Program-made: the position numbers and the translations under genes
Notes under the pieces: model-generated
The model's input: only the letters and a program-made list of their open reading frames with translations
Told to the model about the DNA's origin: nothing
Database searches by the model: none
Source of the DNA: Palsa-504 sp963795795
GTDB lineage: Bacteria; Actinomycetota; Actinomycetes; Streptosporangiales; Streptosporangiaceae
Assembly (NCBI GenBank): GCA_963795795.1
Contig: CAWCJS010000024.1
Span: 62,001 to 126,000, forward strand
Length of the DNA: 64,000 nucleotides
Direction: 5' to 3'
Shown here: piece by piece, positions 41,365 through 48,885 of the stretch
How positions within the stretch are numbered: position 1 is the first letter of the stretch
Layout: each line of letters starts with the position of its first letter

Positions 41365-42058
41365 GGGTGTCGGTCTTCCGCTCGGTCTTCGGTGGGTCCT
41401 GGCGGATGGCCAGGCGAGGGAGCAGCAGGTGCACGAGCGGCCCGATGAGCAGCGCGTAGGCCAGCGTGCCCGGTCCGACCGTGCCGCCCAGCGGGTAGCC
41501 CACGACCACCACGCTGACCTCGATGCAGGTCCGGACGACGCGGATGGAATGACCGCGGGCGGCCAGGCCGGTCATGATCCCGTCGCGCGGTCCCGGGCCG
41601 AGGCCGGCCCCGATGTACAGGGCGGTCGCCACCGCGTTGAGCCCGATGCCGGACGCCAGCAGCAGGATCCTGACCCAGAGGCCCGCGGGTGCGGGGAGCA
41701 CGTCGAGCATCCCGTTGGTGACCAGCCCGACCAGGACTAGGTTGCTGATCGTCCCGAGTCCCGGGCGCTGCCGCAACGGGATCCAGGCCAGCAGGACCAC
41801 CGCGCTCATCGCGATCACGACCCAGCCGATTTGGACGCCGAGTTGCCGGGCGATCCCCTGGTGCAGCACGTCCCACGGGCCGACGCCGAGCCGGGTGCGG
41901 ACCATCATCGCCAGGCTGATCCCGAACCCGGAGAGCCCGGCGTACAGCCGGACCAGCCGCTCCACCCGGTGGTCGGCCGGGAGCAGCGCGGGGCGACGGC
42001 CGGGGCTGGCGGGCGGGGCCGCATCTGGCGGGGCGGCGGTCGGCGGATTACCTGACAC
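41357..42058 (-). CDS. YczE/YyaS-type integral membrane protein
   Basis: A protein of about 233 residues with five to six helices, beginning at GTG 42058 (SGNPPTAAPPDAAPP leader). The family signature is visible as YAGLSGFGISLAMMVRTRLG followed by VGPWDVLHQGIARQLG and GLGPGPRDGIMTGLA. GTG 42058 is preferred over ATG 42091 because a -35 (TTGACA) and -10 (TACTAT) pair on the minus strand places the transcript start at about 42059, giving a leaderless mRNA. YczE homologs are associated with antibiotic synthesis and membrane transport but have no defined substrate. It is cotranscribed with the LLM oxidoreductase. Confidence 0.82.
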   Translation of the reverse strand: MSGNPPTAAPPDAAPPASPGRRPALLPADHRVERLVRLYAGLSGFGISLAMMVRTRLGVGPWDVLHQGIARQLGVQIGWVVIAMSAVVLLAWIPLRQRPGLGTISNLVLVGLVTNGMLDVLPAPAGLWVRILLLASGIGLNAVATALYIGAGLGPGPRDGIMTGLAARGHSIRVVRTCIEVSVVVVGYPLGGTVGPGTLAYALLIGPLVHLLLPRLAIRQDPPKTERKTDTHD

Positions 42059-42096
42059 GTCAGTAATAGTACCTGCTAAACTTCCTGACATGTCAA
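42052..42096. promoter_or_regulatory. Divergent leaderless promoters with two MarR operators
   Basis: Minus promoter: TTGACA (42096-42091), 19-bp spacer, TACTAT (42071-42066), start at about 42059 next to GTG 42058. Plus promoter: CTGACA (42052-42057), 19-bp spacer, TAAACT (42077-42082), start at about 42089 next to ATG 42090. The operators CTGAC-AC-GTCAG (42052-42063) and TGACATGTCA (42086-42095) cover the -35 of one promoter and the start site of the other. Their centres are 33 bp apart. Confidence 0.7.
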
Positions 42097-42635
42097 CAAG
42101 TAGCGCTCGCTCGGATCCGGCCAGCGGAGCGGCGCCGCGGTGGCTCACCGAGCGGGAACAGCGGGCCTGGATGGGCTACCGGCAGATGCGGACGCTGCTG
42201 GACCTGCAGCTGGCCCGCGACCTGAACCGGGACTCCGGGTTGTCCGAGCCCGATTACGACGTCCTGTCCACGCTCAGCGAGGTCGCTGATTCGCGCTGGC
42301 GGGCCCGAGATCTGGCCCAGCGGCTGTCCTGGTCGACCAGCCGGCTGACGCATCACGTGAACCGGATGCAGGCGCGCGGCCTGGTCGGCCGCGAAGCCTG
42401 CCCGGACGACGGGCGGGGCGCGGTTATCTTCCTGACGGCCAGAGGCTGGGACACCCTCCGCGAGGCGGCGCCGTGGCACGTGCGTTCGGTCCGCGAGCAC
42501 TTCATCGACCTGCTGACCGAGGAGCAGATCGATGCCCTGGCCGCGATCGGCGCGACCGTGATCGGTCACCTCGCCGAGGCCGGCCACCCGGTGAGGTCCG
42601 CTGAGCTGATCGACAGCGTTTCCGCGGAAACGTGA
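42090..42635 (+). CDS. MarR family transcriptional regulator
   Basis: A 181-residue MarR protein starting at ATG 42090, apparently leaderless. Winged-helix features are YDVLSTLSEVADSRWRARDL, the recognition helix LSWSTSRLTHHVNRMQARGL, and the wing CPDDGRGAVIFLTARGWDTL. It most likely represses itself and the divergent YczE-LLM operon through the two palindromes. The last codons contain the GTTTCCGCGGAAAC palindrome. The ligand is unknown. Confidence 0.88.
   Translation: MSTSSARSDPASGAAPRWLTEREQRAWMGYRQMRTLLDLQLARDLNRDSGLSEPDYDVLSTLSEVADSRWRARDLAQRLSWSTSRLTHHVNRMQARGLVGREACPDDGRGAVIFLTARGWDTLREAAPWHVRSVREHFIDLLTEEQIDALAAIGATVIGHLAEAGHPVRSAELIDSVSAET
42618..42631. promoter_or_regulatory. Third copy of the GTTTCCGCGGAAAC palindrome
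   Basis: A perfect 14-bp palindrome identical to 20555-20568, spanning the last codons of marR. Being inside coding sequence between convergent genes, it could be a coincidence, a regulator site or a repeat. Confidence 0.4.
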
Positions 42636-42645
42636 AGCGGGTGGT

Positions 42646-43086
42646 CTAGGGCCGGGTCGGGCGGCGTTTGGGCGGGCTGGGCTCGGGGGGCGGGTAGTCG
42701 AAGAGAGCGCACTCGTCGAGGTTGGGGCATTCGCAGCGCGAGGCGCATTCCAGCCAGGTACGGACGAGTTCGGTGCGCTCGATCAGGGCGGTGATCTCCG
42801 GCAGCTTCCGGTCGGCGACCTCGCGGAGCCGGTCGATCGCCGATTCGTCGCCGGGCGAGGCGGACAGCAGCGTCTTAATCTCGGCCAGGGTCAGGCTCGC
42901 CCGCTGCGCGGTGTCGATCACGGTCAGGGTGCGCACGGTGCCCGGGTCGTACCTCCGCTGCCCGCTGACCCGGGCCGGCTCGGGCAGCAGGCCGAGCTGC
43001 TCGTAGTAGCGGATCAGGGACGGGCGCTTGCCCGCCAGCCGGGCCAGCTCACCGATGGTGAGCTGCGGCGCGCCGGGGTTTGACAT
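42646..43086 (-). CDS. MerR family regulator with C-terminal cysteine cluster
   Basis: A 146-residue MerR-family protein starting at ATG 43086. The helix-turn-helix is LTIGELARLAGKRPSLIRYY EQLGLL, followed by SGQRRYDPGTVRTLTVIDTA and a dimerisation helix. Near the C-terminus a cluster LECASRCECPNLDECALF provides four to five cysteines, suggesting metal or Fe-S/redox sensing (compare SoxR or metal-responsive MerR). It probably controls the divergent small gene at 43174. The tail is Pro/Arg-rich. Confidence 0.85.
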   Translation of the reverse strand: MSNPGAPQLTIGELARLAGKRPSLIRYYEQLGLLPEPARVSGQRRYDPGTVRTLTVIDTAQRASLTLAEIKTLLSASPGDESAIDRLREVADRKLPEITALIERTELVRTWLECASRCECPNLDECALFDYPPPEPSPPKRRPTRP

Positions 43087-43087
43087 C

Positions 43088-43097
43088 AAGTCGACTT
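43088..43097. promoter_or_regulatory. Short palindrome at the MerR start
   Basis: AAGTCGACTT is a perfect 10-bp palindrome directly upstream of the merR-type start, inside the 87-bp divergent region. MerR proteins bind inverted repeats between promoter elements, but a 10-mer alone is weak evidence. Confidence 0.35.
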
Positions 43098-43173
43098 TAA
43101 CATCGACGATGACCGGGAGGGGTTATCGAGTGGCCATAGGGAGGTCGCCGATGTTCATCAGGAGGATGCCGAT

Positions 43174-43494
43174 ATGACGGTGTACGACAGCACCCCGCCG
43201 GTCGCCTGCACGCTGACCTCAGCCGACCTGGCGGCGCAGAGCCAGCGCTGGGAGCGGCTCGCCGCCCGGGCGATGGCCGGGCGCACCCAGACCGCGGACG
43301 GCCTGCGCATGTTCTTCCGACCCGAGCCGGGGGCCGAGGAAGAGCTGCGCGAGCTCGTGGCGGTGGAGAACGAATGCTGCCGCTGGGCCGACTGGACGGT
43401 GGAGGTGGACGACGCGCAGCTCGTGCTGGCCGTCCGCGCGGCTGGAGACGGCATCGCCGTCCTGCACGGCATGTTCACCGAGATGGGCGGCTAA
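43174..43494 (+). CDS. Conserved small protein with ENECC motif, MerR-linked
   Basis: A 106-residue protein behind a strong AGGAGG site eight bases before ATG 43174. It is mostly helical, with the distinctive ELVAVENECCRWADWTVEV containing a vicinal cysteine pair after two acidic residues, and one more Cys near the N-terminus (PVACTLTSADL). Divergence from a Cys-rich MerR regulator suggests a role in metal or thiol-reactive stress. No named family is recognised. Confidence 0.7.
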   Translation: MTVYDSTPPVACTLTSADLAAQSQRWERLAARAMAGRTQTADGLRMFFRPEPGAEEELRELVAVENECCRWADWTVEVDDAQLVLAVRAAGDGIAVLHGMFTEMGG

Positions 43495-43504
43495 CGGCTA
43501 ACTG

Positions 43505-44110
43505 CTAACGGCCCACGGCGCCGGCCAGGAGGCGGTCAACCGCTTCGGTGACCGTCTCGGCCAGCGGCGGCCAGGGGAATCTCGGGCGCGAGATGCGCAG
43601 GCTGACGATGCCGTGCATCTGCTGCCAGATGAGCTGCGCGGTACGGAACGCCTCCCGGCCTTCCGGATCGCTCTCGATGCACTTCGCCACCGCGTCGGTC
43701 AGCCGCTGGAAGGCCTTCCGGCCGGGGAACTCGTCGGGAGCCATCTCGTCGGGCAACGGCAGCGGGTTGGTGAACATCACCAGGTAATGGCCCTGGTGGG
43801 CCAGCCCGAACTCGCAGTAGGCCAGGCACCCGGCTCGCACCTGCTCGCACGGGTCCCCGCCGGAGTCCCGTGCATCGTCCTGGAGCCGGACCAGTTCGCC
43901 GAAGCGCCGGTCAGCGACCGCCAGGACGAGGGACTCGATATCGGGGAAGTGCAGGTAGACGGAGGTTGCGGCGACGCCTGCCTCGCGGGCGACGCCGCGC
44001 AGCGTGAGGGGCGGGGCGGCCGGATCGGCCATCAGGCGGCTAGCCGCCTCGATGATGTCGTCGCGCAGCCGCTCCCCCTGGCCACGGGGGTTCCGCTGCC
44101 GGGTGGTCAT
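43505..44110 (-). CDS. TetR family regulator (WHG/TetR_C_13-type)
   Basis: A 201-residue TetR protein. ATG 44110 starts TTRQRNPRGQGERLRDDIIE. The helix-turn-helix is RGVAREAGVAATSVYLHFPD. The C-terminal domain ends RISRPRFPWPPLAETVTEAV, the WHG-type motif. It has no visible ribosome binding site and its start abuts the truncated MFS gene, so the original promoter region seems to be missing. Confidence 0.82.
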   Translation of the reverse strand: MTTRQRNPRGQGERLRDDIIEAASRLMADPAAPPLTLRGVAREAGVAATSVYLHFPDIESLVLAVADRRFGELVRLQDDARDSGGDPCEQVRAGCLAYCEFGLAHQGHYLVMFTNPLPLPDEMAPDEFPGRKAFQRLTDAVAKCIESDPEGREAFRTAQLIWQQMHGIVSLRISRPRFPWPPLAETVTEAVDRLLAGAVGR

Positions 44111-44141
44111 CTGATGGGCCGTCAGCGGGCTGCAGTGGATC

Positions 44142-45626
44142 GTGGACGCGTACACCCTCACGTTTGCCGCGCTGCTGCTGCTGGCCGGGGCCATCGCGGA
44201 CCGCTACGGACGGCATTACGCGCTGGCCGGCGGGCTGGCCGTCTTTGCCGTCGGGTCGCTGGCCGCGGCGTTCACGCAGACGACCACCGAGCTGATCGCG
44301 GCCCGGGCGCTCATGGGCGTCGGCGGCGCGTTCATCATGCCGGCCACGCTGTCGATCATCACCAACGTATTCACCGACCGCGCCGAGCGCACCAAGGCGA
44401 TCGGCCTGTGGTCGGCGGTCAGCGGCCTCGGCGTCGCGATCGGCCCGGTGGCCGGAGGCTGGCTGCTGACCCACTTCAGCTGGGACTCGATCTTCCTGGT
44501 CAACCTGCCGATCGTCGCGGTCGCGCTGGTCGCGGGGCGCTGGCTGATTCCCGCGTCGCGGGCGCCGCAGGCCGGGCGGCTTGACCTGGCCGGCGCGGCG
44601 CTGTCCGTCGCGGCGTTCACGGTGCTGACCTACGCGATCATCGAGGCCCCCGGCAACGGCTGGCTGTCCGCCACCACGCTCGGCCTGTTCGGCGCCGCCG
44701 CGGTGCTGCTCGCCGTGTTCGTGGCCTGGGAGGCGCGCAGCAGCCACCCGATGCTGCCGCTGCACCTGTTCCGGAACCCGCGTTTCTCCGGCGCCGGCGC
44801 CTCGATCACCGTGATGTTCTTCGCCCTGTCCGGCGTGGTGTTCCTGAGCACGCAGATCTACCAGTTCGTGCTGGGCTACAGCCCGCTGGCCGCCGGGGTC
44901 CGAGCGCTGCCGTCCGCGGCCGCGCTGGCCGTCTTCAGCCCGCTGGGCGCGGCGCTGGCCAAGCGAGCCGGGTCGATGGTCCCGGTGACCCTCGGGCTGA
45001 CCGCGGTGACCGCGGGGCTGGCGGTGTTCGCGACGGCCTCGGCCGCCTCGGGGTACGGGCACTACGTCCTGGCCATGGTCATCGTCGCCGCCGGGATCGG
45101 GCTGTCGATGTCGGCCGCCACGTCGGCCTCCATGGCGGAGCTGCCGCCGGCGATGGCCGGCGTGGGTTCGGCGGTCAACGACACCACCCGGAACATGGGC
45201 AGCGTCCTCGGGGTGGCGGTGTTCGGCAGCGTCACGGCCTCGGTGTTCGCCAGCCGGATGGCGCACCTGGCCGGCGGGCACGGGTTCGGCGGGTCGCTGG
45301 GCGCGGCCGCGACGGCCGCGCACCACGCGACCGGGGCGTACGGGGCGGCCCTGATGCAGGCGACGGCCAGCGCGTTCGTGACCGGCGCGGACCGCGCCGT
45401 GCTGGCGGGAGCGTTCGTCACGCTCGCCGGCGCGCTGATCGCCGTCCGCACGCTCCGGGCCCCGCGGCCCGCTCTGGTGAAGGACCCAGCACCAGTGAAG
45501 GACTCAGCACCGACCAAGGCCCCGACGCCGACCGCGCTCCTCGCGGCGCGCGAGGCTCACCGGTCGGCTGAAGCTCGGCTGCCGGTCACCGTCCCCGCGC
45601 TGACCGAAGCTCCGATGCCGAGCTAG
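44142..45626 (+). CDS. MFS transporter, DHA2 family, N-terminally truncated
   Basis: A 494-residue DHA2-type exporter that begins in the loop before TM2. In-frame sequence LQWIVDAYTLTFAALLLLAG can be read from about 44127, but the region of TM1 (usually about 45 residues with LDxTIVNVALP) is absent, and an in-frame TGA lies at about 44114. Motif A is IADRYGRHYALAGGL and motif C GLGVAIGPVAGGWLLTHFSW. GTG 44142 is the first usable start. Loss of TM1 would give a non-functional or altered transporter. The C-terminal tail has Pro-rich repeats (KDPAPVKDSAPTKAPTPTA). A long inverted-repeat terminator follows. Confidence 0.8.
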   Translation: MDAYTLTFAALLLLAGAIADRYGRHYALAGGLAVFAVGSLAAAFTQTTTELIAARALMGVGGAFIMPATLSIITNVFTDRAERTKAIGLWSAVSGLGVAIGPVAGGWLLTHFSWDSIFLVNLPIVAVALVAGRWLIPASRAPQAGRLDLAGAALSVAAFTVLTYAIIEAPGNGWLSATTLGLFGAAAVLLAVFVAWEARSSHPMLPLHLFRNPRFSGAGASITVMFFALSGVVFLSTQIYQFVLGYSPLAAGVRALPSAAALAVFSPLGAALAKRAGSMVPVTLGLTAVTAGLAVFATASAASGYGHYVLAMVIVAAGIGLSMSAATSASMAELPPAMAGVGSAVNDTTRNMGSVLGVAVFGSVTASVFASRMAHLAGGHGFGGSLGAAATAAHHATGAYGAALMQATASAFVTGADRAVLAGAFVTLAGALIAVRTLRAPRPALVKDPAPVKDSAPTKAPTPTALLAAREAHRSAEARLPVTVPALTEAPMPS

Positions 45627-45650
45627 CCCACGGCCTTGCACATAGGTAAA

Positions 45651-45684
45651 GCAGTACCCGGCCTCCTAGTAAGCCGGGTACTGC
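45651..45684. terminator. Bidirectional terminator between convergent genes
   Basis: GCAGTACCCGGC (45651-45662), 10-nt loop, GCCGGGTACTGC (45673-45684): perfect 12-bp stem between the MFS gene and the converging GH127-like gene. Confidence 0.8.
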
Positions 45685-45866
45685 CGCGTTGACGCGATGC
45701 CGCCTGTCGTTGGAGTGGTCGGGGCACTGCACCCACGGACGGCTCCACGGCAGCAAGTTTTCGTCAGTTAGGGATCCGGATACTTCTACAGTCCGTAGCG
45801 AACAATTCTGAGCGGCGTAGAAACCGCCATGTAGAAGCGGGTGCGCGGAGGGGCAAGCCGCTGTCA

Positions 45867-47843
45867 TCAGGTGGTCTGCCAATAGACCGAGTAGTACTCG
45901 TGGGCGGCGCGGCTGATGGGGATCAGGCGGACCGGTCTGCGGCCGGAGAGGGCGGCGAACGTCATCGGGGAGGTGGCGGTTCGCTGGACGGAGGTGACGT
46001 CGAGGACGGGGGTCTGGGGGCCAGGGTTGGCGGGGTAGATGCCGCTCAGCACGACCGGCCCGTAGGTCACGGCCTGGACTTGGGGATAGTCCGGCGTGGG
46101 CTCGAAGGTCAGCCGCATCGGCAGGGTGACCTCGAGAACGTCACCGGCCTGCCACCGGCGGCGGAGCTCGATCCAGCCCCCGCTCGCCGGTACCAGCGCG
46201 GGCAGGGTATCCGGGATCGGCGCGCCGTTGAGCCTGACCACTGGCGCTCCGGCCACCCAGCCCGGTACGCGGACCCGCAGCGTCATGGTGGCCGCGCCCG
46301 AGACCACGGACAGGGTGATCACCGGATCGTCTGGGAAGCCGGTCACCTGCCGGAGGACGAGCCCGCCGAACCTCACCTGCGAGGGAACGAACAGGTTGAC
46401 CGACAGGCGCCCCGGGCCCTGGGTGTAGACGGTATCGGCGAACTTGGCCTGGGTCTCGAGGCCGCTGGCGGTGTCGCAGGTAAAGGTGTCCCAGTCGGTC
46501 GCGTAGACGCCGGGGTTGCCCTTCGGGAAGTAGTTGAGCGGCTGGCGCTTGAACGCGCCCGCCGACAGCCCGGTGTAGTAGCAGTTGAAGCCGTGCGGCG
46601 AGGCGGGGTCCTGCTCCCCCAGCATCTGGTTGAACAGCGCGCGCTCGTAGTAGTCGATCAGGTCGGTCCTCGAGGGCTGGTGGAAGTGCAGCAGCCTGGT
46701 CAGCTTGAGCAGGTTGTAGCTGACGCAGTTCTCGCAGGTGAAGTTGGATAGCTGCGAGGCGACCGCGTCGGGCGGCTGGAAGTGTTCGTAGTTGCCGGCA
46801 CCACCGATGACGTAGACGTGGTGCGCGGTCACGATGTCCCAGAAGTTCTGGGCGATGTCGCGGTAGGTGCCGCTGCCGGTCTCTTCCCACATCCGGACGC
46901 AGGCGATGATCTTCGGTGTGGTGACGTTGGCCTGCAGCCCGGCCAGCGCGTCCACGCCGGCCGCCAGCGGGTCGAGGACCTGCGCGTGGTAGAAGCGTTG
47001 CGCGGCGGTCAGGTACCGGTCCGAGCCGGTGATCGTGTAGAGGTTGGCCAGCGCCTCGGGCAGCCCGCCGAACTCGGTCTGCAGGATCATCTGCATCTGC
47101 GCGTAGGGCAACCGGGCCGTCCGCCAGTTCACCCAGTCGCCGAGCTTGACCGCGACGTCGAGCGCGCGGGAGTCGCCGGCCAGCTGGTACTGGTCGATCA
47201 GCCCGGCCAGGTACTTGTGGATCATGTAGTACGGCGACCACACCGTCCGGCCCTGCTCCAGCCAGTCGAAGAAGTACTCGGGGAACGCGGACAGGTACCC
47301 GGGGTGGAACCCCGCCTGCCGCGCCCGGGCCTGGAACATCGCGAGTTGGCCCACTAGGTACCGCCCGCGGGCCAGGGCCTCGTCGTTCCCGGTGTTCGCG
47401 TACGTGAGCGCCAGGGCGGACAGCAGGTGCCCGGTCATGTGGCCGCGCACCTGGGACTCGGGCCGCTCCCACCCGCCCAAGGGGGCCGCGGCCGAGGTCA
47501 GGCCGTAGTTCAGGCGGAAGGAGCGCAGCATGCGTTCGGGATCGAGGAACAGCAGGTACGCGGTGTTTCTTCCCTGATTCTGGCCGAACGCGCTGTCGAG
47601 CAGGGTCACGTCGCGCAACGGCAGCGCGGCGGCCCGTCCGGCGGTGCCGTCCGGCGCGTACCCGCCGGGCTCCGGCTTCACGTCGGCCCGGCTCGAGGTG
47701 CTCGCGGCACCGGGGGTCGCGGTGCTAGCGGGCGACGATGAGCCAGTGAGCAGCGCCTGCTCGGCGACCAGGGCGCCGGCGCCGAGGATGGCCAGCATCT
47801 CCCGCCTGCTCAGGCCCGCCCGCTTTGCGCCCGCTTCATCCAC
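45867..47843 (-). CDS. Exported GH127-like (DUF1680) glycoside hydrolase
   Basis: A 658-residue protein starting at GTG 47843. The leader AGLSRREMLAILGAGALVAE is a Tat signal (SRREML). The catalytic (alpha/alpha)6 barrel starts with LRDVTLLDSAFGQNQGRNTA and contains EFGGLPEALANLYTITGSDR. Two regions match the metal/nucleophile site of beta-L-arabinofuranosidases: SNFTCENCVSYNLLKLTRLL (acid and first Cys) and FTCDTASGLETQAKFADTVY, where the typical CC pair reads CD. The nucleophile Cys is thus kept but the second Zn ligand is Asp. It is likely secreted folded and acts on plant-derived arabinosides. Confidence 0.88.
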   Translation of the reverse strand: MDEAGAKRAGLSRREMLAILGAGALVAEQALLTGSSSPASTATPGAASTSSRADVKPEPGGYAPDGTAGRAAALPLRDVTLLDSAFGQNQGRNTAYLLFLDPERMLRSFRLNYGLTSAAAPLGGWERPESQVRGHMTGHLLSALALTYANTGNDEALARGRYLVGQLAMFQARARQAGFHPGYLSAFPEYFFDWLEQGRTVWSPYYMIHKYLAGLIDQYQLAGDSRALDVAVKLGDWVNWRTARLPYAQMQMILQTEFGGLPEALANLYTITGSDRYLTAAQRFYHAQVLDPLAAGVDALAGLQANVTTPKIIACVRMWEETGSGTYRDIAQNFWDIVTAHHVYVIGGAGNYEHFQPPDAVASQLSNFTCENCVSYNLLKLTRLLHFHQPSRTDLIDYYERALFNQMLGEQDPASPHGFNCYYTGLSAGAFKRQPLNYFPKGNPGVYATDWDTFTCDTASGLETQAKFADTVYTQGPGRLSVNLFVPSQVRFGGLVLRQVTGFPDDPVITLSVVSGAATMTLRVRVPGWVAGAPVVRLNGAPIPDTLPALVPASGGWIELRRRWQAGDVLEVTLPMRLTFEPTPDYPQVQAVTYGPVVLSGIYPANPGPQTPVLDVTSVQRTATSPMTFAALSGRRPVRLIPISRAAHEYYSVYWQTT

Positions 47844-48119
47844 GTCCGAGGTCCTTTGCCCTCTCCGCCCCGGGGATGATCGTACCCAGCGCGGCCGCAC
47901 CGCAGGCAGTTCTTACGTGGCTATTACATACGCTGCCGTCCGTGAGCCGGAGAGCACGCTCGGTCGTAGTCCTAGGTAGTGGCCAGTGCCACGCGGCAGC
48001 GCCAGATCATGGGTTTTCATCGTGAACGCTCCCCGCCCATGATCGCTCGTCTCCCTCCTATCCGTGAAAGCGCGCCGCGGGCACTGGCCACGACGGCGTC
48101 GTCGGCCGATGGAGTGGGG

Positions 48120-48662
48120 TCAGCCGCGGAGCACCAGGGCGGTGAGCGCCGCCAGCACGAGGGTGACTGCGGCGGCCCCGCCGTGCAGGAGGATCAGGCG
48201 GCTGGTGAAGGAGGGCGCCGGCTGGCCCGCGCCGCCGCGCCGGGCGGCGCGGGTGTTGGCCGTGAACCAGGCCAGCCCGATGCAGGCCGTGGCGGCGATG
48301 AGCCCGAACGCGATCCAGCCGAGCACCCGGTAATGAACCAGCGTGAAGCCCAGCCAGAAGCCGAGGCCGCTGATCCCGCACGCCGGGTGGGCGAATTCCG
48401 CCAGCGACCGCAGGTCCGGGATGATCGGCGCCTGCCTGGACGCGACCAGCGAGGGCGGGGCGAACTGATCGCGGTCCGCCCGACGCGGTGCCGGACCCGC
48501 ACCAGCCGCGACAGAGCCGGACGGGGCCACGCCGACGGGCGGTGAAACCGGGGCAGGGGCAGCGGTCTTGGCCGGGCGGGCGCGGCCGAGGTTGCTGGTG
48601 ACGAGCAGGTAAAACCCGGCTCCGGCGGTGAACAGCCAGAGCACGAGCACCACGATGGCCAC
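48120..48662 (-). CDS. Multi-pass membrane protein of unknown function
   Basis: A 180-residue protein. GTG 48662 is preceded by GGAGGTGA. An N-terminal helix (VVLVLWLFTAGAGFYLLVTS) is followed by a Pro/Ala-rich linker (residues 30-60) and two to three further helices (GLGFWLGFTLVHYRVLGWIA, ATACIGLAWF, ILLHGGAAAVTLVLAALTAL). No family is recognised with confidence; similar small proteins occur across actinobacteria. Confidence 0.7.
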   Translation of the reverse strand: MAIVVLVLWLFTAGAGFYLLVTSNLGRARPAKTAAPAPVSPPVGVAPSGSVAAGAGPAPRRADRDQFAPPSLVASRQAPIIPDLRSLAEFAHPACGISGLGFWLGFTLVHYRVLGWIAFGLIAATACIGLAWFTANTRAARRGGAGQPAPSFTSRLILLHGGAAAVTLVLAALTALVLRG

Positions 48663-48726
48663 CGCTGTCTCACCTCCGCCTGGAATCTACCCGAGCTAGC
48701 GGGCGCTTCCGGCGGCCCGGGCCCGG

Positions 48727-48885
48727 CCTGGATCAGGACGCGGGTCACGGTCCCCGGTTGCGGCGAGGCGGTCCCGGGCCTGGATCAGGATCGCGGGTCA
48801 CGAGCTCCGGTCTCGGCGAGGCGGTCCCGGGCCTGGATCACGATCGCCCGTCACGAGCTCCGGTCTCGGCGAGCCACACCGAGAC
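48727..48885. repeat. Three tandem 52-53 bp repeats at the 3' end of the sensor-like gene
   Basis: Units start at CCTGGATCA at 48727, 48779 and 48832 (52 and 53 bp apart). The third unit overlaps the stop and last codons of the gene at 48838-50070; units one and two are extra copies downstream of it. Similarity is about 80-90% between units. Confidence 0.75.

Noticed and set aside
45586..45882. Minus-strand frame of 98 residues across the terminator between two convergent genes
   Set aside because: It covers a perfect terminator hairpin and overlaps both gene ends without family similarity.
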